Source of the DNA: Vitellaria paradoxa
Taxonomy: Eukaryota; Streptophyta; Magnoliopsida; Ericales; Sapotaceae
Assembly: GCA_019916065.1 (NCBI GenBank)
Contig: CM034241.1
Span: forward strand, 14,827,728-14,891,727
Reading direction: 5' to 3'
Length of the DNA: 64,000 bases
The position numbers and the translations under genes were made by a program. The notes below the pieces were generated by a model. It searched no databases, had not been told where the DNA came from, and worked only from the letters and a program-made list of their open reading frames with translations. This document shows positions 48,262 to 59,028 of the stretch, piece after piece (the first letter of the stretch is position 1; each line of letters begins with the position of its first letter).

Positions 48262-48505
48262 CCTTTAAGAAAAAAGAAAAAAAAAAACCTTAGAATTATT
48301 AGCATTTATATCATAAGACGAGAACTAGAATCTCAAGGACCCTTTAAAATTCTCACTACTAACATGGGGTATATAAAGATAATGTTAATTGAGCCTCCAG
48401 TTGATCATCGTGTCAACATATTTAAATCATAACGTAGTCACATAATCACATAACCACATGACGTGCAACACAAAAATTCCCACTGTCTTTTTAGGTATTC
48501 TAAAC

Positions 48506-48520
48506 CTAGGCTCTGATACA
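48506..48520 (-). promoter_or_regulatory. Primer-binding site (initiator tRNA-Met)
   Basis: Minus TGTATCAGAGCCTAG, four bases from the LTR end GGGGTGTGACA. One mismatch to the TGGTATCAGAGC core. This marks the LTR at 48525 as the 5' LTR of a minus-strand element. Confidence 0.8.
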
Positions 48521-49562
48521 AACCTGTCACACCCCAAGTTTTGGGGGATAGAAATGGAAAAGAAGCACTAGGTTGTCAGAAGTTTCGGTACACTGGAAAA
48601 ATTCAAATCATAGCATTCTCCCTCTGATTTATTGGCATTGCATGAATTTGTAAATATATAATATACATATATATGCACCTCTATATATATATAATCGAAG
48701 AGAGAGAGACTTTGGGAGGAAGAACTACATCAAGCTATACCCATGACTCACCAAGCCTAAGCACCTTAGGATTGTAACGTTTGAGGATCTAAACGAGCTG
48801 GCTAGCCTTTTGGTTTCCATTAGAAATTCTTTTCCTTAAATTATCCAAGCCATCACAACCATAATTTAAACTTGACCCCCCTAAATTAGAGCAATTAATT
48901 GAACATGGAGTGGACATTTAAAATAAAATTCTAGATTTATATGTATATATTAGAATATTAAAAGAATAAGTACAAGTAACAGCCTTGGCCATAACCAGGC
49001 TAACAATGCTCCAACTCAAACACAATCCACAAGATAAGTTGACTCCCTTTCCCTAGTGGATCCCAACTCTAAAGCTGCAAATCAAACTATAGGGAATGAA
49101 CACTGATTCACGTGTGCCCACTTGCATGCAAGCATATAAATTAAGCATACAAGATATGCCCTATCATGCTTCTAAAGTGAACATTGATATGATAATAAAC
49201 ATGTTAAATAATAAATGGAATAATAAAATCAAAATTCCTAACCCTAGGTATCCGTGTTTCCTAGCTTAGCTAGTTTAACTTATTTGTAATAAACTCTCAA
49301 GTCAAAATCCCTATCTTAATTTTTTTTCTTATTACATTCTTATTCGGGTTTCCACCACATTCATTCGTAAATACTTCTTTGCTTTCCCCTTGTTCTCTTC
49401 CCAAATTTTCCTCCATACATTCACTGCCTTCTTCATCATGTTGTTCCATCCTTAAAGAATGTTCGGTAGGTGTCTGGGCCTCCTAAAAAATCCTTCTGAC
49501 AAGAATGCTGCTTGAACATTATAAGACATGGAACTATCTCGCTCTTATGAACACTGATCATA

Positions 49563-49603
49563 CCTTTCTTGTTAATTTCCTTCGGCATCTCCTTATCTGA
49601 TTC
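49563..49603. repeat. 41-bp flanking duplication, left copy (partner 54535-54575)
   Basis: CCTTTCTTGTTAATTTCCTT ... CTTATCTGATTC is identical on both sides of the gag-only element. The left copy abuts the LTR end; the right copy is separated from the truncated LTR by TTAAATT. A normal integrase product would duplicate only 5 bp (here GATTC). Confidence 0.9.
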
Positions 49604-50462
49604 TGAAAATTCCAAACCCACACAATCACACACACAGTGAAAGTAATCACACAAGAGAATAACGAGGAAACCCTATCACAGGGAGAAAAACCTCTATTTA
49701 CAATCCCACTATCAACGGGTTACAAGACTCTACTCAGACTCTCTACGAATCACTCGCACGAATCCTTTCGTCACTCTTGCTCGAATCACTCGATAAACCC
49801 TACAAGCAGGCTTTCTGCCTCACACAGAAAGTGAAAAGAAAATACAAGACGAATTTAGAGAAAGAACATGAAAGCTCTCAATACTCAAAGACTCTTTCTC
49901 TAGGTCCCTAAAATATGTTCTCCCACCTCTTACACTTACAGAGTTGGTTTCACATATATATAGGATTACAAAGTTGCCCTAGTTTGGCAAAATAGGAAAT
50001 TTAATCCGAACAAAATATTCATAGCTCGATCCCTCGCGCTCCCATCCTCCAGCCTGCGACCTGCACTGGAATTTTTGCGCTTTCGAAAATAACACTGGCG
50101 CACCCTCGCGCTCCCATCCTCCAGCCTGCGGACCTCACTGGAATTTCTGAGACACCTTGGCGCACCCGCGCGCTCCCTTCGGGATGCTTGCGTGCTTGGA
50201 GCGCACCCGCGAGCTCCCCGCGCCGTGCCTGCGAGGTACACTGGAATTTCATTCACGTTCCAGAAATCTGCGTCCGAATTCCATTAGGTTTTGTAATCCT
50301 TCACACCAATTAGACTTTTTCAAAATCTTGGTCAACTTGATTCATTCCATCTCCTTAATTGTTTAGAATTTTTCAAATCTTCAATTTGCATCACTTTAGG
50401 AAACTTGAATAGCATTCCTTATTTAACTAAGATTTTGATTGGATTTGCCACAAGACTTTACA
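49604..50462 (-). repeat. 3' LTR of the gag-only element (859 bp)
   Basis: Read on minus it starts TGTAAAGTCTTGTGG (at 50462) right after a polypurine tract and ends GGAATTTTCA (at 49604). TATA-like TATATATATG is on minus near 49953-49963. A GC-rich array with about 72-bp period (CCCTCGCGCTCCCATCCTCC at 50031 and 50103) produces the Arg-rich ORF 49966-50256, which also exists in the other LTR and is probably not a gene. Confidence 0.85.
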
Positions 50463-51628
50463 ATCTCCCCCTTGGCAATTCCATATCAAAACTTAAGTTA
50501 AATTTTAAATTCTGCTCAAATTCTGCTCAAATTCTGCATTTTAAATTCTGCTCAAATTCTGCACGTACTGAACACACACATCAAGGCACCAAAATCTTAC
50601 CAAAGCACATCAGACATAAAATATCATGCCATACCCTAAACAAGTTCACATATTACATACATAAGTTAAATTAACTCCCCCTTTTTGATATGGAAGTAAC
50701 AAGCTCACAAAAAATAAGGCAAGATCAAACCGAAGACCCATGAGTATGGCATACATGACACGACCTCTTTTAAGTGTGACATCAGAATAATGTGAGGGAG
50801 GATATCCTGCGCCCTGCCTACGAGGCTCGCAGGAAAATACGTGTAAGTGCAGATTTGGACACAGACAATCAAAACTAAAAAGAGACAGTAGAAGAATTCA
50901 TTAAAAAATGTCAAAAAAAAAACTTTTAATTCCACTATACCAATACATGTACATCAATCTCTCACCCCTCATAAATTCAAAGATTCACATTTTGATTTTC
51001 CAAGAAAATTGTCAATTCTGTGTCGAGAGGTGAAATAAGTCATAAAATTGAACAAATGCTTGTGCATGTGTGAGTTTTTGACTATAATATACATATAGGC
51101 TCCCCCTCAAACAAAACATAGACTCAAAAAGTTAAATTTGATGTACCAAATGAATTGAGAGCCAACCTTCCTTTTTTTTTTTTTAAACACTTGGCGGCTT
51201 TCACACGCTTATGGGCAGGTAGCTATTCCTTAACAATCAACGAGTCATTAAGGGGCTTCTCACTGGTCCCACCGGTAGCCCTTTCCAAGTTTGTTTGTTT
51301 GTTTTTTTTTTTTTTTTATTTATATGATGCATAACTTTGATATGCACATATCAGGCTCCTCAACATTTTTTAAACACATCAAACAATAACCCTTGATTCG
51401 TGGAAAAGAAGAGAAAGAGATATATGCATGTACAGTCAAGTGTAATAGGAAGCACTTCAAAATTATGACAAAAATCACCAAAACACTTCGTATCAATTTA
51501 CAAGGAATGCGAAAATTATGAACTCATTGAAATCGATGAATTTGGAAGATTTAATGTACAGGTAACAGTATAGAAGTCATAAAATATTTTCAACTTAATC
51601 AATGAACTTCTAACTTATCTTTTAGATT
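50463..51628 (-). other. Non-coding 3' region of the gag-only element with polypurine tracts
   Basis: The minus strand has CCAAGGGGGAGAT against the LTR start (50463-50475), and similar tracts AAAGGGGGAG (about 50676-50685) and GAGGGGGAGC (about 51100-51109). Repeated tracts upstream of the LTR are typical of SIRE/Maximus elements. There are poly-T runs at 51175-51184 and 51303-51317. No ORF of note. Confidence 0.65.
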
Positions 51629-53761
51629 TCAATGGTGTGTACAAATGCCTACAGATTTTCTTAGAGACTCAAAGCGAAGGGCATTTTTTGAAACAAAACA
51701 ATTTAAATCTGACTTTCTAACCCAAATAGCTCTAGTTTTAAGGCCAGTTGTCTTGACAGGTTTTTCCTCACGTTTTTGACTTTTATGAAAATTCTTTTTC
51801 TCAACAAATTTGAAATTTGTACCTCTTCGAAATATTGGACTGTTTTGTTTTTGAAAAGGACGTGAGTTTTTGTAATAATCTTCTGAAAATTTTGAAAACA
51901 CTTGAAATTTATTCTTCACAGGGACTTTAGGCTCCGGGTTTTTTGAAAAATTTTTAACATGGTTTAAAGGAAGACCATAGAGTTTGTGACAGTTTGGGCG
52001 TATATGACCTTTGATGCCACAATGGTGACAAACAGGTACAAAGGATTGGGATCTATGCGTATCTTTCACTATGTGAAGAGGATACTGATAGTGTTTATTC
52101 TTTTCAAAACACTTCTTTGGTGGTGCAACAGACTTAGGGAAGGTCTTTGGATTGGCTGCAGGTTTTGAAACAACCTTTGCTACTACTGAAGGTGCTGATG
52201 ATGATGAAACAATTGTACTTTTCCCTCCAGTGTAGCCTAAGCCTGCTTTGTCTCCATGTGTTCGTTGTTGGCTCCAAATTTCTTCTAGCTTTTGAGAACT
52301 GTAGTTCATTCTTTCAATCATCTTCTCATCACTCTTGATCTTCTCTTTCAGTTTACTGACCTCATCCTGAAGTTCTTCAACAACTTTCTCCAATTCATCA
52401 ATCTTTTTATTCTTTTCTTCAAGTTTTTCTTTGAACTTTTCTGCACTATGAGACTGAGAAGTTTTGTCAGATTCCAAAATAGATATTTTACCTGTGAGCT
52501 TTTCATTCTCTGTCTTCAAGGAATCTCGTTCACTTCGAAGTTTACAGTTTCGGGTATGTTGGGCTTGTCTTTGTTTCTTCACCTTACTGTATTCAACAAT
52601 TAAAGCATCATATGCTACTTGCAAATCATTGTTAAATTCATCCTCAGAGTCATCATCTTCATGATTTGATATATCAGTGTCGCTTTGAGATCCAGAAGCT
52701 GTTCCTGCAGACGAAGAGCGAGACGCCATAAAAGCAACAAAATTACCTTTATCGTTTGAGGATGCTGATGAAGATGATTCATCTGAACTGGATTCATCAT
52801 CTAATGTAGCGTTCATGACTTTGACTTGCTTCTTTTTCATCTTTTTGTTTGCACAGTCTTGAGCAAAATGTCCATATCCGTGACACTCAAAACACTTGAC
52901 CTTATTTTTCTTGTTTTCTTCCCCAGATTCAATCTTCTTGATTTTCTTTCCTTTTTCTTGAGATTGTGACTCATTCTTGTTATTCTTGTTGAACAAGTCC
53001 TTTTTTCTCATGTATCTTACGAATCGTTTAGCCACAAGCGCCATTTCTTTATCCGACTCCTCTTCATCACTTTCTTCTTCCACTGTCTTTAGAGCAATAC
53101 CTTTTGACGCTTTGCGAGGTTTCACCATATTTGCTTCAAACGTTTGCAAGGATCCCACAAGGTCTTCTATTCTCATGGAGTTCACATCTCTGACTTCTTC
53201 TATTGCTGTGACTTTAGAATCAAACACTCGTGGAAGAGAACGTAAAATTTTACGTACCACTTTGTATTCTGGAATAGGTTCTCCAAGGTTATGGCATGAA
53301 TTAACAATGTGACTGAGCTGGACATAAAAGTCATCAAACCTTTCGTCTTCATTCATCCTTAGTCCCTCAAACTCAGAAGTGAGTTTTTGAAGCTTGCTGG
53401 TTTTGACTTGTTCGTTCCCTTCATGTGTACTTTGTAGAATTAACCACGCTTTTCGGGCACTCGTACAACTTGAGATGCGGCAGAATTCATTAGGGCAAAC
53501 TGCAAAAAATATGGCACTCAAGGCTTTGAAGTTCCACTCCGAACTCTCTTGCTCAGTTTTAGTCCACGTCTGAATTGACTTTTGTTCGATTCTTCCGTCA
53601 ACTTCATGGGTCGGTTCTTCCCATCCTTTAACTATTGACATCCAGACTTTGTAATTAATTCCCAAAAGAAAAGCTTGCATTCTTACCTTCCAGTATGAAT
53701 AGTTTGAGCCGTCAAACCAAGGGGGTCTGGTGCTTGAACCTCCTTCACGTGGTGGATCCAT
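51629..53761 (-). CDS. gag: SIRE-type Ty1/copia Gag polyprotein, 710 aa, intact
   Basis: Structural protein that assembles the virus-like particle and packages element RNA in the cytoplasm. The N-terminal signature PPWFDGSNYSYWKVRMQAFL (residues 13-32) and an alpha-helical capsid-like region follow to about 215. Zinc knuckle 1 is C290-X2-C-X4-H-X4-C303; a Ser/Asp/Glu-rich linker spans 322-375; a predicted coiled coil spans about 380-500; zinc knuckle 2 is C578-X2-C-X4-H-X4-C591; then a basic tail. It ends ...RAIWVRKSDLNCFV and a short unrelated tail, just before the place where the protease DSG motif would begin in autonomous SIRE elements. The start ATG lies 42 bp after the primer site. No stop or frameshift, which is striking among its decayed neighbours. 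The long form with a coiled coil is characteristic of SIRE Gag. Confidence 0.9.
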   Translation of the reverse strand: MDPPREGGSSTRPPWFDGSNYSYWKVRMQAFLLGINYKVWMSIVKGWEEPTHEVDGRIEQKSIQTWTKTEQESSEWNFKALSAIFFAVCPNEFCRISSCTSARKAWLILQSTHEGNEQVKTSKLQKLTSEFEGLRMNEDERFDDFYVQLSHIVNSCHNLGEPIPEYKVVRKILRSLPRVFDSKVTAIEEVRDVNSMRIEDLVGSLQTFEANMVKPRKASKGIALKTVEEESDEEESDKEMALVAKRFVRYMRKKDLFNKNNKNESQSQEKGKKIKKIESGEENKKNKVKCFECHGYGHFAQDCANKKMKKKQVKVMNATLDDESSSDESSSSASSNDKGNFVAFMASRSSSAGTASGSQSDTDISNHEDDDSEDEFNNDLQVAYDALIVEYSKVKKQRQAQHTRNCKLRSERDSLKTENEKLTGKISILESDKTSQSHSAEKFKEKLEEKNKKIDELEKVVEELQDEVSKLKEKIKSDEKMIERMNYSSQKLEEIWSQQRTHGDKAGLGYTGGKSTIVSSSSAPSVVAKVVSKPAANPKTFPKSVAPPKKCFEKNKHYQYPLHIVKDTHRSQSFVPVCHHCGIKGHIRPNCHKLYGLPLNHVKNFSKNPEPKVPVKNKFQVFSKFSEDYYKNSRPFQKQNSPIFRRGTNFKFVEKKNFHKSQKREEKPVKTTGLKTRAIWVRKSDLNCFVSKNALRFESLRKSVGICTHH

Positions 53762-53803
53762 TGGTTTGGACGAAGATCTTCACTCAAGAACTTAGAGTGA
53801 CCT

Positions 53804-53815
53804 GCTCTGATACCA
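53804..53815 (-). promoter_or_regulatory. Primer-binding site (initiator tRNA-Met), perfect
   Basis: Minus TGGTATCAGAGC, two bases from the LTR end (53818). An exact match to the standard copia site, consistent with a young, mobilisable element. Confidence 0.92.
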
Positions 53816-53817
53816 AT

Positions 53818-54527
53818 TGAAAATTCCAAACCCACACAATCACACACACAGTGAAAGTAATCACACAAGAGAATAACGAGGAAACCCTATCACAGGGAGA
53901 AAAACCTCTATTTACAATCCCACTATCAACGGGTTACAAGACTCTACTCAGACTCTCTACGAATCACTCGCACGAATCCTTTCGTCACTCTTGCTCGAAT
54001 CACTCGATAAACCCTACAAGCAGGCTTTCTGCCTCACACAGAAAGTGAAAAGAAAATACAAGACGAATTTAGAGAAAGAACATGAAAGCTCTCAATACTC
54101 AAAGACTCTTTCTCTAGGTCCCTAAAATATGTTCTCCCACCTCTTACACTTACAGAGTTGGTTTCACATATATATAGGATTACAAAGTTGCCCTAGTTTG
54201 GCAAAATAGGAAATTTAATCCGAACAAAATATTCATAGCTCGATCCCTCGCGCTCCCATCCTCCAGCCTGCGACCTGCACTGGAATTTTTGCGCTTTCGA
54301 AAATAACACTGGCGCACCCTCGCGCTCCCATCCTCCAGCCTGCGGACCTCACTGGAATTTCTGAGACACCTTGGCGCACCCGCGCGCTCCCTTCGGGATG
54401 CCTGCGTGCTTGGAGCGCACCCGCGAGCTCCCCGCGCCGTGCCTGTGAGGTACACTGGAATTTCATTCACGTTCCAGAAATCTGCGTCCGAATTCCATTA
54501 GGTTTTGTAATCCTTCACACCAATTAG
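53818..54527 (-). repeat. 5' LTR of the gag-only element, truncated at its outer end
   Basis: Identical to 49604-50313 apart from two substitutions (near 50184 and 50236 in the left LTR). The 149 bp that complete the left LTR (50314-50462) are missing; after 54527 come TTAAATT and the 41-bp host duplication. Confidence 0.88.
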
Positions 54528-54534
54528 TTAAATT

Positions 54535-54575
54535 CCTTTCTTGTTAATTTCCTTCGGCATCTCCTTATCTGATTC
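54535..54575. repeat. 41-bp flanking duplication, right copy
   Basis: Perfect copy of 49563-49603, ending GATTC and then continuing into the interrupted chromovirus LTR (ATTATCC...). Confidence 0.9.
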
Positions 54576-56429
54576 ATTATCCATTTTTATTACTCATTTG
54601 TTAATTACACCCACACATACCCACACACACACACACACGCACCTTCCTTGTCCTTCTGTTGGCTTTTATAGGCCAATTACGTCACGTTCTGGCATGAAGA
54701 CTTACCCTGCGTAGGTTTAGAGATTTTCAATCCAAGGGTATCTCATGACCTTTTCTATTTTCTCTGCACTACACATCCGCACAATGTACCTACACACATA
54801 CACCACACATCCATTCTTAGGATTTAATCATTTATCCTGTTCTCCTTTTCATTAGGCATGCCTTATCACAATTTATCATCAGTAATTTTAACAATTTATT
54901 TTAACAATCATAACCTATCTCGTATGAGAGTTAATATTTCACCAAAACATTTTTTTATTTCATTTTTTTCCTTCACGAAATTATTAGGACTACCCAACTG
55001 AAACTACTAAATTGTGTATACCATTGTAAACCAAACAAGCAATATTAATCACATAGGGAGATAGAGAAACACTTTAATTCTAGTAACACAAGTAAAATAT
55101 TCTAAGCATAGCAATTAATCAATATCTCAAATTTCATCTCACCAATTGACACAAATTACACATAATAAGATCATCAAATCAACTTACAAGGTTTGCTAAT
55201 TATACCCTGTCTATTATTTATTTATATTTAGTCTTATTATTTGACATTTTTATATTATATAATTAGCACCTTTTAACTCACCCAAAACCTTTTATTTTCA
55301 ATCTTGTTTCTAAAATTCCTTCCTCATTTTAATATTTGCTAGCATCTATCATAGAATCATATTAACTATAAAATAAATGTATCATTTAAAAATTTAATAA
55401 TTAATCACACCGTACATAACAAATGTAATATTTAACTTATAGTCTTTCCTTTAATTAATTCTTCTAATACTTAACAGAAATTTTATAATTTTTACTCTTT
55501 TTTTCTTTCTTTTTTTTAGGAATATTGTATATGCTTAGCATGTTCTTCATGCTTCTTTAATACAATTTTATATATTTTTCTAAAAATAAATAAATCTTAC
55601 TATGGTGGTAGATTACATACAGAGTAAAGACTGGAAACTTACAAGTAACCAAGCATCAATTCAACTACCTACCTCCAAGAATCTCTTTCATTATTTTTTT
55701 TAAGTATTTGTTTTATTTTTATTTTATTTTATTCCCTTCTCAGAGTAAATTTATGGTATTTGAAGCCTGCACATTAATATTTTAGGATGGTATCCCATAC
55801 CAAGAATTGATGATTTATTTATTATATCATAAAAATAAAAATATACACAAAAATCATCGCAATATTTTTTACATATCATATTTGTAAATAAATGTACTAA
55901 ATGCCCTCCTCAAATGCTAAAACGAAGTACAACAAAAATCCGTAGATTGACAATAAATGCCCCGTATCCTCAAATATCAATCCTTACAAAATTTTCTCAC
56001 TTAGTTTCCTCTCTTAACAAAAAGGTCTCTTCCTCTCACAAACCAAATGCCCACATGAGAATACTATTCTTCTCATATCATTTCAGTTTTAAACACAGTC
56101 ACCTAATTTGTATATATACATAGGTATATTAATCAGAATTCAAAATATTGATTAATATTTTACTATTGGAATAGCTTTGCATTGAAGTCTTGATAGGAAA
56201 AACTGAGATGAAAGCAGTACTTGAGAAGTAGAGTTGTAGGAATAAAAATGAATAAGTTACAAAACTAGAATAGATAAAAGATTTGTAATTTAATTTGGTT
56301 GAGAAGTATGCTTGACCAGATACCTATTATACTTGAACATGATACACTTAGTGTTGTGTATTTATGTGATTAGAATGATTTTATTGTGACCCATAATTTA
56401 CTTAGGTAGGTGAGTCTGGTTACAGTAGA

Positions 56430-57325
56430 ATGACCTAGGTTTTTGAAAATTTTTGGAAATAAAATTTATTTTTTTTGAAACTTAAAAGTATGCATTTCAG
56501 GTTTTTCTAAATAAAATTTAAATTTATTAGAACTTCAATGTGTAAACTTTGAGATTTTTCCTAAAATAATTTATAATTATCGGAATTTTCTAAAATTTAA
56601 TCTAATCTCCAAAGAATTTTTTAAAATTCAATTTAAAATTCAAAAACATTAAAACATAGGTTTCAAATATTTTCTAAATTTAAATGAGAAATTTTAAAAG
56701 TGCGGATTTCGGTATTTATTGAATAAAATTTAAAATGATGAAATTTTTAGATTTGGGTACTGGAATATTTCCAGATAAAATTTAAATCCATGGAAATTCC
56801 TTTTTTCTCCTAAAATTTTAAAGTTTTGGAAAAAGTGGGTTTTGACTTTTCTTTGAAATAAAGGGTACGTTAAAGTATAATAATTAAAAGGAGCCAACAG
56901 TTTTTTTTTTCTTTTTTAAATAATTGGGAGGTTTCCATAAATTTTGAAAGAATGATATTTGAAAAAAAAAATTCCAACGGAAATCAGAAGGCTGCCTAGC
57001 TCGTTTAGATTCTCACACGTTGCAATCCTAAGGTGCCTAGGCTTGGTGAGTCATGGGTAAAGCTTGATGGATTCTTCCTGCCAAAGTCTCTCTTTCTCCG
57101 GTTATATATGTAGAGGTGCATATATATATTATGTAGATGCATATTCGTGCAATGCCAGTTAATTAGAGGGAGAAAGCTAAGTTGAGAGGAGTGATCGTTT
57201 GAATTTTTTCGGCATTCCGAAACTCGCGGCAATCTGGTGCTTCTTTTACTTACCAAAAAAAAAAAAGAAAAGAAAAGCTTAGCACTTCTTTTCGGTTTCT
57301 GTCTCCCAAAACTCAGGGCGTGACA
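56430..57325 (+). repeat. Chromovirus-type LTR in plus orientation (left end approximate)
   Basis: Ends CTCAGGGCGTGACA at 57325. Its last about 335 bp are the reverse complement of 48525-48810, so it is the same LTR family in the opposite orientation. The start near 56430 is inferred from GACCTAGGTTTTTGAAAATT, which resembles the LTR start near 47603. No primer site follows, so it is a 3' or solo LTR. It contains degenerate AAATTTTTGGAAATAAAATT-type repeats. ORF 57005-57256 is incidental. Confidence 0.6.
57237..57295 (+). mobile_element. Micro-retroposon candidate: ACTTACC plus A-rich tail
   Basis: The LTR is interrupted by ACTTACC, 12 A, then GAAAAGAAAAG. The flanks GTGCTTCTTTT and GCACTTCTTTT look like a diverged target duplication. 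The inverted sister LTR (near 48556-48570) has a single copy, AGTGCTTCTTTTCC in reverse, i.e. an empty site. Confidence 0.55.
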
Positions 57326-59028
57326 AATTAATATAAGTAGTTTTGGGCATTGCCCATCTATACAAGAGGTTCCTCAGATAAGACCAGGGAAAATCACCAT
57401 AGCAGGCTGATAAAACTAAAAATGGGCTTTAAATTTAGCCTACCATAGCCGGAAGCCTTTCAACAAGCCAGCAGAGGAGGAACAAACCAGAAGGATGCAA
57501 ATAATAATAATAATAATAAATAAATAAATAAAAAGAAACAACGACCAGCAATCAGTCCAGCGATATTCCATGGGCACTGGAAGCCGCTAGCCGGCAAGCA
57601 ACACTGAGCAAGGCCCAAACATATTATTCCCTCAATATTTGGCCTTTTCGCGGTAGTCTTTCTTCTTCATTGCCAATATCCTACACTACGACCAAACTTA
57701 TCTCAACCCCATTTTTGTATATGGGGGAGGTTGACATCAAGTTTAATTAGTTCCGTGATAATTTGATCTGAATTATTAGATTAAATTTCAACGGTTCAAA
57801 TACATTTATAAATTTTAAAAAATAATATATAAATTTTTTTATCGTTAAATTTTAATCTAACAGTTCAAATTGAATTATTACATAATTGACATCAAATTTA
57901 ATGTCAATACCCCACGTTCCATTTTTGTTAGGCTTATCATTTCATTGAACTACCATTTTTTCATGAAGTTTGATAGAAAAGATGGCACAATAGAGGACAA
58001 AATATACAAGAAGTAAAAACTGAAGATCTGTTTCAGAACAAATGCTTGAAGGCATAACCTAATTAAGGATTCAGAGTGCACAAAATAGCTGAATAACTTG
58101 ATTGGACTGACTTGATCACTTTGGGCCGGTTTGTTTCTAAACATGAAAAGTGCCATTCTAATTTTTTTTCTTTTTTTCCCGATTCGACCCTGGAAGTCTA
58201 TAACCTAACTTGACTTTACCTAAATCAACCTAGTTTATTCTATACTTCTCTTCATAAAATGTATAATTACATGCATTATGGGCCTGAACTGAAGCAATTA
58301 AATTGGACAGGTTGAGTTGATTTTATATGATTATCGATTCATTTTTAAGTCCAAATTTTGAAACTAATAAAAATCAGTTTAGTTGTGGATCTAATGGTCA
58401 AATAAGGAGGTTGCAAATGAAAAGGAGTGGTTGATGGAAAAGTTAAAAATGATATAGAGAAAGGGAGTCATTAGCTGGACTAGAATATCCTAGAAGTTGG
58501 ATGGGTTAAAGTGAACACAAATGGGACCTTTTTCACAAGGAGAAGGTAGTAACAGTTGATGATGGATGGGAGATTGTATGTTCAGCGTAGCCAACGGCTT
58601 ATAATATGTGGATCTGCTATACATGTTAGATAGAGGAAATGAGAGGCGCAACCGAGAAAACACTAGATCTGAGGCACATAAAGGTAGACTTTTACCAAAT
58701 ATCTATTCTATTTTTGGTCTATTTGGATTTATTATTACATGTGATAAAACAGTGTCACCAATACGAGTATGTATCCTAATTGATCTCCGCATTTTATTTC
58801 AATTAGTTTAAGATATGGTATTAGAGTTATGTCTAGGAGAACTCTCCCCATTTCCCTTCTAAATATCTTGTTTGTGTACATGTTGTACCGGTACATATTA
58901 AAATTTATTTTACAGTGACATAATAGGATCTCCCAGATTACTCTAATTAAGATGCTAATGTGTATTTCTCCACCCCCTAACCAATTAATTTTGTGTTCTA
59001 CACTTTAACATGCTTCAGTGGTTAGTAG
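57326..59028. other. Unassigned sequence between elements
   Basis: Contains (AAT)n and (AAAT)n microsatellites (about 57498-57533), the MITE at 57731-57907, and small ORFs without recognisable domains (57950-58156 minus, 58608-58811 plus). Confidence 0.4.
57731..57907. mobile_element. Fold-back MITE (177 bp)
   Basis: Left half TTGACATCAAGTTTAAT...TTATTAGATTAAATTTCAACG is the imperfect reverse complement of the right half ...CGTTAAATTTTAATCTAAC...ATTTAATGTCAA, with inverted repeats of about 75 bp. No coding capacity. Target duplication not evident. Confidence 0.65.

Larger units (their letters stand above)
49604..54527 (-). mobile_element. Gag-only, SIRE-like Ty1/copia element (non-autonomous, young)
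   Basis: Direct LTR repeats (49604-50313 and 53818-54527) share 710 bp with two substitutions seen by eye. Between them are only a primer site, one intact 710-codon gag and about 1.15 kb of non-coding sequence with a polypurine tract. Protease, integrase, RT and RNase H are absent. The near-identity of the LTRs and the intact gag point to recent mobilisation with enzymes from an autonomous relative. The right (5') LTR lacks its first about 149 bp. Confidence 0.88.
48525..55900 (-). repeat. 5' LTR of a minus-strand chromovirus, interrupted by the gag-only element (right end unresolved)
   Basis: Plus start TGTCACACCCCAAG at 48525. The LTR continues past the insertion at 54576: phrases near 54700-54735 (ACCCTGCGTAGGTTTAGAGA) match the LTRs at 26740 and 62453, which supports continuity. 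No convincing right terminus was found between 55.2 and 56.4 kb. A (CA)n microsatellite is at about 54610-54640. The 69-residue ORF at 55914-56123 is not recognisable. Confidence 0.5.

Noticed and set aside
49966..50256. Arg/Gly-rich ORFs in the gag-only element's LTR (also 54180-54470)
   Set aside because: They arise from a GC-rich tandem repeat present in both LTRs; no domain, and two overlapping frames are equally open.
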